From JBALVT01 sp965262875 (GTDB lineage Bacteria; Pseudomonadota; Gammaproteobacteria; Pseudomonadales; Halieaceae), in assembly GCA_965262875.1 (NCBI GenBank), contig OZ253569.1, forward strand, positions 5,456,001 to 5,520,000: a DNA stretch of 64,000 nucleotides, given 5' to 3'. A program made the translations under genes and the position numbers. Within the stretch, counting starts at the first letter, position 1. Each line of letters begins with the position of its first letter. Shown here one piece after another: positions 16,557 to 25,890 of the stretch. The notes beneath the pieces were generated by a model, which searched no databases, was not told where the DNA came from, and saw only the letters and a list, made by a program, of their open reading frames with translations.

Positions 16557-17556
16557 ACAGGAAGTTCGATGAAAATTCACTGCCCGGATCCCCAGATAGA
16601 AATCCCTAAACCGTAGAAAGCCCTGGCTGTATAATGGTTAGCAACAAAACAGACCATCACCCACTGGGTGCACAACTCAAGGCTTACGATTATTCTACCT
16701 TACAAACTCGATACAACGAACGATTTACTCACTTCCCGTGCCGGTTTATTGGCCATTGGCCATTGGTCAGTTAATGGACTCCCTGAGCCTCGCCGAACGC
16801 ATTGATCATTACTTTCCCCCGCCTAAAAGCAATCGGGGTATAAGCCCTCGGAATTTATCAAGACACTCATCCTGATGCAGCACGAAGGCAGCTTTCACCT
16901 GGATGAAGGTGAATAAGGCCCTGTTGCAGTCAGCCTTGCACCGCTGTAAAAAAGTCACACTGGACATCGATGCCACTGAAATTATTGCCCATAAAGCGGA
17001 TGCTAAGTGGACCTACAACAAGAACAAGGGTTTTATGCCCATGGTGGGTCATATTGCGGAAACCGGGCAGGTTGTAGCGGTTGATTTCCGCCACGGCAAT
17101 GTGCCGCCAGCACAAGACAACCTGGCCTTTATCCAGCAATGCCAGCAGTCGTTACCGGAAGGCTGTGCCCTGAATGCGCTGCGTATAGACGCCGCAGGCT
17201 ACCAAACAAAAATCATTGAGTATTGTGATACGCAAGGTATCGAGTATGCCATTCGAGCCAAAACCAGCGCAGCTATGCGGGCACAGATTGAAGCGGCCAG
17301 CGATTCGGATTGGCAGCCTTTGCTTGATAAGCAAGGCAAGCCCATAAGCGGGCAGGACACTTATCGAACGAGCTTTTGTATCGGTGATTATGAAGAAGCC
17401 TTCACCCTGGTCATTCAAAGAACAGCCCTTAAAGGCCAGGCGAGTCTGGATCTGGATTCACAAGAGCGCTCAGGCGCAATCAGCCAGGGTGGCTATATTT
17501 ATCGTGCGATTGCCACTAACCGAGGCGGGCTCAGCGATAGCCAAATCGTTCACTGG

Positions 17557-17646
17557 TACAAGGTGAATTGGTGCGTAGCACCAAGAGAAGGTGCCCTGGG
17601 GTACAAGGTGAATTGGTGCGTAGCACCAAGAGAAGGTGCCCTGGGG
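17557..17646 (+). repeat. Exact 45-bp tandem duplication in the IS1380 transposase frame
   Basis: Two consecutive identical 45-bp units each encode YKVNWCVAPREGALG, and together they leave the reading frame open. Each contains a small hairpin (ggtgc gta gcacc). Family members normally run directly from the HWY position to the NQR-DSENR block, so both copies appear to be extra sequence. Confidence 0.85.
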
Positions 17647-17784
17647 TACAACCAGCGTGCTGAGGACAGCGAGAATCGCCTCAAGGAACTGAAGCTGGAT
17701 TTTGGCGGCGATACGTTGCCATGCCCGGATTTTAACGCCAATGCGCTGTACTTTTTAATCTCCGCACTGTATATGGACTCCTCC

Positions 17785-18002
17785 GTTCAAACAAGCAAAT
17801 TTTTGTCAGACTAAAAACGCTTACGTATATTCGGCTTTTTGGTGGAGACGCTATCTCCCAGCCCTCAATGTATGCGCACCCCGGTGCCTCAATGTCCTGG
17901 CGGCCTGTTAGGCCACAAAGCGGCACAGGTTTCACCCGGGTGGATAGCTTTATCTGATTTAGGGTTGCTCGGTGAACTCCTTCTTTACTTTTTCACGCAA
18001 TT
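17785..18002 (-). ncRNA. Candidate seekRNA/bridge-RNA region of the IS1111-group element
   Basis: These 218 bases follow the transposase stop codon and reach the downstream inverted repeat. In IS1111-group elements this 3' non-coding stretch encodes the guide RNA that pairs with target and donor DNA. I infer the RNA from position alone; no fold or boundaries were computed. Confidence 0.35.
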
Positions 18003-19055
18003 TCAATATCGGTGCCAGGCGACGTTGCCCAGGCAAGGTTTGCATTTATATTCCGTTCCCTGAGTCAACATCGCCCAAGCGGTTCGCACATTTTTGTTGG
18101 CGAGTGCTACTGCTGCTCTCCCTGTGCCACCGCGAGCTACGAGTGCTTGCAACCACTCGTCTTTGCCAGACGTTACGTGTTTATGTTGGTGGACATAGGC
18201 CCGGGCTCCCTGAATCAGCACAGCAGGCAATCGCCGGTTGGCGACATGCCTGGAGATACCCATAACATTGGTTTTTCCGCCACTACTGTATTGCCTGGGT
18301 GTGAGCCCAATGTAGGCAGAAAACTCACGCCCGTTTTTGAACGCCTCCCCCGAACCCGGAGTCGCGAACAACAAAATGGCACCAATCGGCCCGACGCCTT
18401 CAAGTGCCGTCAGTCGCCGACAGCCATCGTTTGATTTAACGATCTGTTTGACCTGCCCGTCCATAAAGGCCAGGTCTTCTTCAGTGGCGTGGAATCTCAT
18501 GAACATCCTGTGCAGCGTCGGACGATAGGACATGGGCAATCCATTCTCCGCATCCTCCAGAATCAGCGGCACATGCTTTCGCAGGTAAACGAGGCCCTTG
18601 GGAATCGCAATACCGAACTCCAGCAGCAGGCCGCGAATGTGATTCGAGGTTGCCGTGCGCTCCTGAATGATCAACTCTCTCGAGCGCTGAATCGATTGTA
18701 TCGCTTGGTGGTCGATGCTTTTCATTGGCGCAATTTTGATGTGGGGTCGATTTGCCGCCCCGGCAACTGCCAGCGCATCATTCTTATCTGTTTTATGCCC
18801 CTGCCTGAACGGGGCCACCGCCAGGGCCGGGATTATCCTGACCTGATGACCGTACATCGTTGCCAAGCGAGCCCGGTGGTGAGCAGTGGCGCAGGCTTCA
18901 AAAGCGACTAGACCTGGATTCTGCTTTGCCAGGAACCCGGCAAACGTAATGCGTGAGAGTTCCTTGTTCGACAGTTCTTTATTGGCAGGTGTAACGACAG
19001 AAACTTGAATAACATTTTTGGCGAGATCAACGCCGATAGTATTGGAATTTCTCAT
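18003..19055 (-). CDS. IS110/IS1111-family DEDD transposase (about 350 aa)
   Basis: The start ATG at 19053-19055 gives MRNSNTIGVDLAKNVIQVSV, with the first catalytic Asp in the RuvC-like domain. VAFEACATAHHRARLA carries the Glu, and KTDKNDALAVAGAA the paired Asp residues. The C-terminal Tnp_IS116 domain follows: ALEGVGPIGAILLFATPGSG, then REFSAYIGLTPRQYSSGGKT with the conserved Ser. Upstream in-frame codons extend across the terminal repeat and are not part of the family. No frameshift is present, so this element may be active. Confidence 0.93.
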   Translation of the reverse strand: MRNSNTIGVDLAKNVIQVSVVTPANKELSNKELSRITFAGFLAKQNPGLVAFEACATAHHRARLATMYGHQVRIIPALAVAPFRQGHKTDKNDALAVAGAANRPHIKIAPMKSIDHQAIQSIQRSRELIIQERTATSNHIRGLLLEFGIAIPKGLVYLRKHVPLILEDAENGLPMSYRPTLHRMFMRFHATEEDLAFMDGQVKQIVKSNDGCRRLTALEGVGPIGAILLFATPGSGEAFKNGREFSAYIGLTPRQYSSGGKTNVMGISRHVANRRLPAVLIQGARAYVHQHKHVTSGKDEWLQALVARGGTGRAAVALANKNVRTAWAMLTQGTEYKCKPCLGNVAWHRY

Positions 19056-19500
19056 GACTCTGGCCCTTTGTTGGTAAACCCACCCAGGTCTAGTCAGACC
19101 TCGGTAAAAGGAGGAGTCCATACATTGTCCTGCAATTTATTTGCTCTCATGCGCCAGCTGCTGCCGGAAGAGCTGGCGCATCATCGTGCGATGACTCTGC
19201 GCTGGCGTTTGTAGGCCATTGCAGCAAAAGTGGTTCGAACGGGACGACAATTATTGGTAAAGCTGAAAGAAAGCCATCGAAAACTATTGGAACAAGTGCT
19301 CGTAGCACTAAAGGAGTTTGAACCACCGCCCATTTAGACAAATACCAGACAAGAATGACGGCTTATGCAGGATAGGTCCGTCCGTCCAAAATGCCCCCTT
19401 GAGCGCTGACGATGCGCAGAGCAACGGTTTTTGACTAAACCTCTCTGCCCTATCCGCTGTGAAGGCTTATAATAAAACTTGAAAGAGGGATTCAGAGGCC

Positions 19501-20037
19501 CCTGGAGCGCTGGCGGGACTCTATCTGGGGATTGGGGCTTTAAGTTTAGGCGGAATCCTGGGAGGATTGTTTCGTTACGCAGCACTCGCTATGGGCGTAC
19601 CGGCGCAGGATGCAACCATTGTCGGCGGGCTTATGGGGACCAAAATGGTGATCAACGAGTTGGTCGCCTACAGCCAAATGATGGCACTCACGGGGAGTGA
19701 GGTTCTGGGCCCAAAATCCAACATCATAGCGACCTTTGCTTTATGCGGTTTCGCCAACTTCATGTCGGTGGCAATGTTAATCGGTGGCTTGGGGGAACTC
19801 GCTCCCGAGCGAAAGCAAGACCTTGCGAGATTGGGTATTCGAGCGATGATAGTGGGCACGATGGCCTCCTATCTATCTGCAACGATTGCCGGAATGTTGT
19901 TTAGCGACCCAGCTGCCGCGCCCAGCGATTCGCTATTGCTCCCCTTTACCATTATGGCTCTGGGCATCGCTGTCATACTCAGTTTTTCTGGGCCACCAAT
20001 AACCCCGAAAAAGCGCCGGAATTTCTCGCCAGATTAA
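19501..20037 (+). pseudogene. C-terminal fragment of a second CNT-family nucleoside transporter
   Basis: The plus strand encodes LGGILGGLFRYAALAMGVPA and then the CNT signature LMGTKMVINELVAYSQMMAL with TFALCGFANFMSVAMLIGG, closely paralleling the NupC at 12045-13265 but clearly a different gene. All N-terminal helices and the substrate-binding segments are lacking. The IS1380 right end (19530) falls inside the readable frame, so the exact break is uncertain. It is followed by an amidohydrolase related to nucleoside deaminases, suggesting a former purine-salvage pair. Confidence 0.8.
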
Positions 20038-20081
20038 CTCGAGCACACAGCTAACTCATCGCCAGATTACGAGAGAAAAAT

Positions 20082-20849
20082 ATGATAGATACCGAGATCA
20101 AACGCTGCTTGAAACGATCCTCAAACCTAACTTCTTTTTTACGCGCGGCACTTGTTGGTGCCGCGCTTTTCATTACGGCGCTCCCCACCCAGGCTAAACA
20201 CGCCGACTTGATTATCTACGGCGACTACCTACTGACCATGCAGGCAGACCAATCGGTTTTGGAGGACGCAGCAGTCGCCATTGTCGGGGACAAAATAGTC
20301 GCAGTGGGTCCCCGTGCGGAAATCAACCGTGAATTTATTGCCAGCAAAGTTATAGAGGGCAAGGGCAAGGTACTCATGCCCGGTCTGATCAATGGACACA
20401 CGCACAGCGCGATGACACTGTTTCGCGGGATGGTTGACGATCTGGACCTTTGGGAAGAGGTTCGTATGGCCGCGCTGTTACATAAACTGAACACGGGTGA
20501 TCCCACAGCCTTGCCCGCAAGGCAGGCCTTAAGTATGGCCACACGAATCGGTGCCAAAGCGATTCATATGGGAGATGAGATCGGTCAACTTACTGTGGGC
20601 AGACAGGCTGATTTGATACAACTCTCATTCAATGAAACTCGTCACCTACCTCTATACGATGTGGTTTCCCATTTGGTGTATGTGCTCGATAGCAGTGATG
20701 TTGTGACCACCGTAGTAGCCGGCGAGGTGCTGATGGAAGATCGCAAGGTACTGACCATCGACGAAGCCAAGTTGCGTCAGAATGTCGGTAAAAAAAGTGC
20801 GGAAATCAGGGCCGCCCTGAAGCAGCCCGAGCAAACTGTCCAGGACTAG
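20082..20849 (+). pseudogene. Exported adenosine/SAH deaminase-like amidohydrolase with its catalytic middle deleted
   Basis: An N-terminal signal-like segment (FLRAALVGAALFITALPTQA) leads into the amidohydrolase N terminus (DLIIYGDYLLTMQ, then GKVLMPGLINGHTHSAMTLF, first metal HxH at the HTH). After RGMVDDLDLWEEVRMAALLH the text is already the C-terminal region (ALPARQALSMATRIGAKAIH, GQLTVGRQADLI). At 255 residues it is about 180 shorter than MtaD/TrzA relatives. The join falls at a repeated DLDLWE-like motif that occurs twice in the family, so recombination between the repeats is likely. The remaining metal ligands and catalytic Glu are absent; it is not active as a deaminase. Confidence 0.75.
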
Positions 20850-20850
20850 G

Positions 20851-22101
20851 CTAGGACACGCGAGGATGCAAGATAACGGGTAAATTGGTGTAGCCCATCA
20901 CAAAGTTGGAGCACACTCTGTCGGGTTCCCCGGTCACTTCAATACGATCGAAGCGTTTGAGAAGTTCTTCCCACAAAATTTTCAGCTGCATTTCTCCCAA
21001 TCGATTTCCCATACAGCGATGTATACCGAAACCGAAAGAAACATGATGGCGTGCCTTGGGCCGATCAACCATGAAGGCATCAGCGTTGGGAATAACCTCT
21101 TCGTCACGATTTCCAGAGACATACCACATTACAACCTTGTCACCTTTCTTGATGGTCTTTCCGCCCAGTTCTACATCCTCATTGGCGATGCGTCGCATGT
21201 GAGCCAGAGGCGTTTGCCAGCGGATAATTTCTGAAACCATATTTGGAATGATGGATTGGTCAGCTTTGAGTTTGGCAAATTCTTCCGGATTATTGTGGAG
21301 CGCCCAAACACCCGCCGTCATTGAATTGCGCGTAGTATCGTTGCCGCCAACTATTAACAGCATCAGATTACCCAAGTATTCCAAAGGCTCCATATCCTTG
21401 GTATCGGGGCTGTGAGCAAGCAATGAGATGAAGTCATTTTTCACGGGTGCCTCTGCCCTCTCCTTCCAAAGGCCGGCAAAGCACTCCAGGCACTCAAGCA
21501 AAATATCTCGTCGCTCTTCCTCGGTAATACCGCCCTCCTCACCACTAACAGTGGGTGCGGTGGTAGTAATGTCAGACCAGTACGTTAATTTGTGGCGCTC
21601 TTCAAAGGGGAAATCAAACAAAGTAGCGAGCATCTGGGTAGTCAACTCGATCGACACTTTCTCGACCCAATTGAACTCCTCTCCGACGGGCAGCGAATCC
21701 AGTAGTGCACAGACTCTCTGGCGAATGAGATCAGACATTTCCGCCAATCGCTGTGGCGTTACGGCGGGTGTGACAGCCCTGCGTTGAACATCGTGTTTGG
21801 GGGAGTCCATGGCAATAAACATGGGCGGCTCAAAATCAATTTCCGACTCACCCAAGACAATGGAGGGCTCTGAAGAAAACAACTCGTGATGGCTATCCAC
21901 GAACACAATGTCATTAAACTTGGTAATCGACCAATAGGGACCAAACTCTTCGCTGTCGACAAAGTGTACGGGGTCTTCTTCGCGCAATCGCTTGAAATAC
22001 TTCCAATGTGCCTGCTCTTGAAACAGCAGACCATCTGAGGGATCCAGATCTTTCAGATCCAGTGTGTAGGGGTCGGGAATTCCGGTGGCGGGAGTGTTCA
22101 T
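20851..22101 (-). CDS. CYP153-family cytochrome P450 alkane hydroxylase (416 aa)
   Basis: This soluble class I P450 most likely omega-hydroxylates medium-chain alkanes, fatty acids or alicyclic compounds. The heme loop FGFGIHRCMGNR (Cys363) is complete. The oxygen-activating I helix GGNDTTRNSM is at 252-261 and ExxR at 291-294 (EIIR). Long stretches match CYP153A proteins, notably FFD-like MLATLFDFPFEERHKL, the block NMVSEIIRWQTPLAHMRRIA, and GDKVVMWYVSGNRDE. Its ferredoxin gene lies 24 bp upstream in the same direction, giving an electron donor; no ferredoxin reductase gene is in the window. The N terminus is short, without a membrane anchor, as in this family. Confidence 0.93.
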   Translation of the reverse strand: MNTPATGIPDPYTLDLKDLDPSDGLLFQEQAHWKYFKRLREEDPVHFVDSEEFGPYWSITKFNDIVFVDSHHELFSSEPSIVLGESEIDFEPPMFIAMDSPKHDVQRRAVTPAVTPQRLAEMSDLIRQRVCALLDSLPVGEEFNWVEKVSIELTTQMLATLFDFPFEERHKLTYWSDITTTAPTVSGEEGGITEEERRDILLECLECFAGLWKERAEAPVKNDFISLLAHSPDTKDMEPLEYLGNLMLLIVGGNDTTRNSMTAGVWALHNNPEEFAKLKADQSIIPNMVSEIIRWQTPLAHMRRIANEDVELGGKTIKKGDKVVMWYVSGNRDEEVIPNADAFMVDRPKARHHVSFGFGIHRCMGNRLGEMQLKILWEELLKRFDRIEVTGEPDRVCSNFVMGYTNLPVILHPRVS

Positions 22102-22125
22102 AGAAGGCCTCGCGATGGCGTAATG

Positions 22126-22446
22126 TTAGTGTTGTGATTCTGGCATATGAACTACCAGCCCATCCATTTCGCTGCTGACATCTATCTGGCAGGCTAGGCG
22201 ACTATTGTCCTCTACGCCTTCGGCCAGCTGTAGCATAGATTCTTCCATGGGATTCCGTTCACCGGTTTTGTCCTGCCACTGCGCCGGTACAAATATGTGA
22301 CAGGTTGCACAGGCGCAAGCTCCGCCACAATCGGCGTCAATGCCGGGAACTGAGTTGTCTACCGCATTCATCATGACAGACGTACCCTCCTCCGCTTCAA
22401 TGGTGTGTTCGGTTCCGTTGTGTTCGATATAGGTAATGCTTACCAC
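22126..22446 (-). CDS. [2Fe-2S] ferredoxin, putidaredoxin type (about 106 aa)
   Basis: This electron carrier for the neighbouring P450 has four cluster ligands in the adrenodoxin/putidaredoxin pattern: DCGGACACATC (C-x5-C-x2-C) and the distal Cys in SRLACQIDV. The best start is GTG at 22444-22446 (VVSITYIEHNGTEHTIEAEE), because AAAGGAGA lies 7 bases upstream; the frame continues 10 codons further through that ribosome site. It is 24 bp upstream of CYP153, so one transcript is likely. The antiporter pseudogene ends 37 bp upstream of the GTG. Confidence 0.93.
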   Translation of the reverse strand: MVSITYIEHNGTEHTIEAEEGTSVMMNAVDNSVPGIDADCGGACACATCHIFVPAQWQDKTGERNPMEESMLQLAEGVEDNSRLACQIDVSSEMDGLVVHMPESQH

Positions 22447-23565
22447 ACTGACTCTCCTTTCGTTGTTATTCGACAATACTAATTCATGTCGCGGAATTTT
22501 GCTCTATTGCCGATATAGGCAATAGCGCTATAAGGGTCGTTCCCGCCAGAATCTCCGGCTGGTGTTGGTCGGTGAATGCGCGTAGGGACTGCTGGTCGTC
22601 TATGGCGAATAGGGGAATTACGTCCTTGCCGTACTCATTGGTGTATTCTTCCCAGCCAAAGGCATCACTGAAACGAGTACTCTTAATCTCTGCTCCCTGG
22701 GCAACCAGGCTTGAAAGTTTTTGCAAGGTCAAGGATTCATCAAAAAGGCGCGGAACACGATAGCGGTCATTGACCCTACTCTTCTCCGAAGTGTCCTTTT
22801 CTTCACTGGTTCGCAGAGAAAAGATACGTTTGGGTCCAAACTCGTTGCGATACTTCAAGCACGACAAGGTATTTAAGGCGGGCCTGCGCGACATCGCCAG
22901 AAGCCGCCCTATACCCACCAGATCCAGATGCTGATCAGCGTGGGCAGATACCGGATTGCCGTAATAAGTGTCCAGCCCCTGCATTCTGGCCGCTTGGGTC
23001 TCGGTCCAACTGGTACCGGTAATTTTAACCCGATAGCCCTTGTCCTTTAGCGCTGTCCCGACCGCGCGGGCGACCGCATTGGCCCCTACTATCAAAATTC
23101 CCTTGGGTTCTTCTTCCATAACACCCAGAAAACTGGCGAGGGGTTTGTCAGTAAAGCTATGCAGAAGTACGGTGACGATGATAACCAAGAAAGTCAGTGC
23201 TGACAGTATCTCACCTTCAGGGTAGCCAAAAGTCTCCAGTTTAATGGCAAACAAAGAAGCGATAGCAGCGGCAACGATACCTCGAGGCGCAATCCAGCCT
23301 ATCAGGGCCCTCTCGGGCCAGCTCAGTTCTGATCCAAGGGTCGCCAGCCAGACAACAACTTGTCGGGCCAAAAGAATCACAACGATGATGCCAACTGACG
23401 CCCACCCGGTAGCGAACAACGCGTTTAAGTCAACACGCGCCGCAAGCGTGATAAACATTATCGAGATTATCAGAGTAGACAAACTCTCCTAGAGTTTAGA
23501 GTCTGGGGAGGAAGATTATCGCGCAAAGTGTGCGAAAAAACTTGACATAAAGCGGCAAAAAGTTT

Positions 23566-23649
23566 GCCGCGCCCTATACAGCTTTGCTTTTTAAAAGGTG
23601 TATAGGGCGCGGCCTTCAGAAAGAAATGAATCGATTTCTTCTGGAGGCC
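23566..23649 (+). promoter_or_regulatory. Two hairpins in the IS4-type transposase leader
   Basis: Hairpin 1 is a perfect 15-bp stem (gccgcgccctataca 23566-23580 with its complement 23599-23613). Hairpin 2 pairs ggcc-ttcagaaagaaat (from 23611) with atttcttctgga-ggcc (to 23649), so its 3' arm contains the GGAGG ribosome site of the transposase at 23653. Transcripts entering from outside the element would fold and hide this site, a known protection strategy in insertion sequences. Confidence 0.6.
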
Positions 23650-23652
23650 GCT

Positions 23653-24945
23653 ATGAACGCAACAGGATGTGCTCACATCCCCCGCGAACTGTGCTATTGG
23701 ATAACATTTTTAAGCAAAGCGCTACCCCCAAGATCCGTAGGCACATTCATTGAACTATTGATCGGCGCTATGTTAACGCCCGCTGGCTTTGTCACCGAAA
23801 CCTATTTGTTTCTAGACATGCAAAGGCACTGGACGACGTATTACAAATGGCTTGAAGCCGGAAAGTGGTCCTGGTTGAAGCTGGCAAGACAGTTCGTCTG
23901 TCTGGTTCTTAGTGCCAAGAATGATCCCGTTCTATATTTAGCGATTGACGATACGGTGAGTCTACGAGCCTCGAAAAAAGCACCGGGCAGCCAGATACAT
24001 CATCAGCACGGAAATAAGCCGAATTTAGCCACCTATGTTCGTGGTCAATGCTGGGTTAGTTTAGCGGCTGTTTTCAGGCGCACACCGCTGGAGACGACGG
24101 CGATACCTCTATTGTTCCGACTGATACCCAGTGCAGGGAATACGGGCAAGCTGGTCGCAGCGACAGTGATCATGCGTGCTGTTTACCGCTTGTTTGAAGA
24201 TAAAACGGTGAGGGTATTGGTCGATTGCTGGTATATGCGCAAACGATTTATCAACGCGATGACAGCGTACGGTTTTACCGTGATTGGCCAGGCGAGAATC
24301 GATACGCGGCTTTACGACGAACCCCCCGAACGAAAACCGGGGCAACGCGGGCGGCCACGCAAGTATGGCGAAAAACACACACCCAAGCGAATTGCCCACT
24401 TTAAAAAGACGGAAGCACTACTGCGGCTGTACGGAAAAGAACAAAAGGTGAGATACCGTAGTCGGCTCGCCAAGGCAAGGTTCCTTGACGGTCAGTTAGT
24501 CAGAGCCGTTTGGTGCGAGCTAGACAGGGGTAAAGGTCAGTGGACCAAGACTCGATTATTTCTTTCAACCGATACGACTCTAACGAGCGAACAAGTGATT
24601 GAAGATTACGGACTGCGTTGGTCGATTGAGTCGATGTACTACCAGTTGAAACAATTGTGGGGGCTCAAAGAAGCCTGGCAGCAACGGCGCCAAACGCTGC
24701 ATCGCTGGGTTCACTTGACGACTGTAGGTTACGGACTGCTTCATTTGTTGACGCTGGTATTGGGTGATAAAGCGGGCCCACTGGTGACGGATGCACCATG
24801 GCGCAAGCCGGATATTATTACAGCGGGAAGAATCAGGCTGGGTCTGACAAAACATTTTCGCCATGTTAACGTTCGAAGCTGGTGGAACGAAAGATGCAAA
24901 AAATTCCAAGCCCCTGGTGCGGTAGATTATATACAAGATGGGTAA
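23653..24945 (+). CDS. IS4-superfamily DDE transposase (about 430 aa)
   Basis: The RNase H-like core is recognisable from YLAIDDTVSLRASKKAPGSQ (first Asp pair), VRVLVDCWYMRKRFINAM (second Asp) and the signature YGLRWSIESMYYQLK, an exact Y-x2-R-x3-E-x6-K arrangement that defines the IS4 group. A basic segment, RKPGQRGRPRKYGEK, sits in the insertion domain. The start at ATG 23653 is preferred because GGAGG lies 5 bases upstream; in-frame ATGs at 23584 and 23626 exist but fall in hairpins. No disruption is seen. The exact subfamily (IS4, IS701 or other) is not certain. Confidence 0.88.
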   Translation: MNATGCAHIPRELCYWITFLSKALPPRSVGTFIELLIGAMLTPAGFVTETYLFLDMQRHWTTYYKWLEAGKWSWLKLARQFVCLVLSAKNDPVLYLAIDDTVSLRASKKAPGSQIHHQHGNKPNLATYVRGQCWVSLAAVFRRTPLETTAIPLLFRLIPSAGNTGKLVAATVIMRAVYRLFEDKTVRVLVDCWYMRKRFINAMTAYGFTVIGQARIDTRLYDEPPERKPGQRGRPRKYGEKHTPKRIAHFKKTEALLRLYGKEQKVRYRSRLAKARFLDGQLVRAVWCELDRGKGQWTKTRLFLSTDTTLTSEQVIEDYGLRWSIESMYYQLKQLWGLKEAWQQRRQTLHRWVHLTTVGYGLLHLLTLVLGDKAGPLVTDAPWRKPDIITAGRIRLGLTKHFRHVNVRSWWNERCKKFQAPGAVDYIQDG

Positions 24946-25890
24946 CATTGCGTTGCAGCTTGTATTACACGCAGGTTTTGAGAGAACATTAAGGAAAAGG
25001 AGTCGGGATTGAAGCTTCCGACAACAGCTCTTTCGCTCTAAACTCTAGAAACTCTCCTTAAACGTCAGAATATTTTCCATATCCAGACCTTTGGTGTTGG
25101 CCAGCCAAACTCCCATCACCGTTACAGCCAACAATCCTGATTCAGCGGCAAAGTGATTGGCAATGCTGAAGACCGCGAGAACAAACGCCAGGGTGACAAC
25201 ATTCTGCAGATACTCGGGGATCAGATGTCGGCGTAATAAAAACCCCAGCGCCAGAGCTGCCATAGCTCCGCCAATTGCGCCCACTGCCAATTCTTCAAGG
25301 AGTATCCACCAGGAAATGTCCTGTACTTCCGCTGAAATGAATTTGTAAACCAGTACTGCCAGTACCGCGCCAATAGGGTCTATTAAAATGCCTTCCCAGC
25401 GCAGAATGTTGCTCACATTCGGCGTCGGCCGCACGGTTCGCAACAGGGGGATGATGACAGTTGGGCCGGTGACCACGACCAACGCCCCAAACAGCAGGCT
25501 TAGCATCCAGGGCAGATCGGTAAACGCCCAGGTTCCTGCGGCAATGAGAATCCAGTTTAAAAGAGCGCCCCAGCTAATCAGGTGGCTCACCACAGCGCCG
25601 TGGCCGCTAATGTCTTTGAAGCGGAGCGTCAGAGCGCCTTCAAATAACACGACTGCCACACCCAGGGAGATCATGGGATAGAGCAGCGCGCCAAACGCCT
25701 CGTCGGGATTTAACACACCGGTCACAGGCCCTGCGACGATGCCAATGAGCAGTAGCAACAATATGGATGGGAGCTTCAACCACCAAGAAATCCACTGGGC
25801 TAGAATGCCCAACACAAGCACCAGGGTAATGAGTGCAATCAGTTCTTCGTGCATATTATTAGTTACCCGATGTCGCGGCGAGAGCGTGGG

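Larger units (their letters stand above)
17772..19122 (-). mobile_element. IS110-family element of the IS1111 group
   Basis: A perfect 13-bp inverted repeat (tatggactcctcc at 17772-17784 and its complement at 19110-19122) frames a DEDD transposase. Subterminal short inverted repeats distinguish the IS1111 group from classical IS110. The true ends probably lie a few bases outside these repeats. There is no target duplication, as expected. The target is the IS1380 transposase gene, after codons for LISAL. Confidence 0.85.
16903..19336 (+). pseudogene. IS1380-family DDE transposase, multiply broken
   Basis: The middle of the protein is readable (VTLDIDATEIIAHKADAKWT, catalytic Asp block; YAIRAKTSAAMRAQIE; NQRAEDSENRLKELKLDF, with the third acidic residue). 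Upstream of 16903 only scrambled N-terminal text survives. The open frame carries two in-frame copies of a 45-bp insert at 17557-17646. After NALYFLISAL it is interrupted by the IS1111-group element. The C-terminal part resumes at about 19126 as NLFALMRQLLPEELAHHRAM, has an in-frame TAG after LRWRL, and continues AIAAKVVRTGRQLLVKLKES to EFEPPPI. It is certainly inactive. Confidence 0.85.
16590..19530 (+). mobile_element. IS1380-family element, decayed and split by an IS1111-group insertion
   Basis: The left end at 16590 begins ccccagataga and the right end at 19530 is its inverse (tctatctgggg). The flanks do not show a target duplication. The transposase is damaged in its first quarter and is interrupted by the element at 17772-19122. 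Its right end directly joins a truncated nucleoside transporter. Confidence 0.8.
23489..25048 (+). mobile_element. IS4-superfamily insertion sequence (1560 bp)
   Basis: Perfect 13-bp terminal inverted repeats (ctagagtttagag at 23489 and its complement ending at 25048) and a perfect 8-bp target duplication, aaactctc, at 23481-23488 and 25049-25056. A single DDE transposase fills the element. Two strong hairpins precede the gene. There is one copy in the window. Confidence 0.93.
22484..25854 (-). pseudogene. CPA1-type Na+(K+)/H+ antiporter with C-terminal nucleotide-binding domain, split by an IS4-type element
   Basis: The front part (25854-25057) encodes the membrane domain beginning MHEELIALITLVLVLGILAQ, with the GPVTGVLNPD, VTGPTVIIPLLR and ILIDPIGAVLAVLVY family blocks. 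The rest (23480-22484 plus a few codons) continues LSTLIISIMFITLAARVDLN, then the ERALIGWIAPRGIVAAAIAS block. A soluble TrkA_N-like domain follows (GILIVGANAVARAVGTALKD). The insertion at 23489-25048 has a perfect 8-bp duplication; without it the frame is continuous. Ion selectivity cannot be inferred. The host gene is disrupted after about 265 codons. Confidence 0.88.

Noticed and set aside
18012..18911. Several plus-strand frames across the IS1111 transposase
   Set aside because: All are shadows of the minus-strand DEDD transposase, which has clear catalytic blocks.
20225..20557. Antisense open frame across the amidohydrolase pseudogene
   Set aside because: No ribosome site and no family match; composition is that of the complement of a coding strand.
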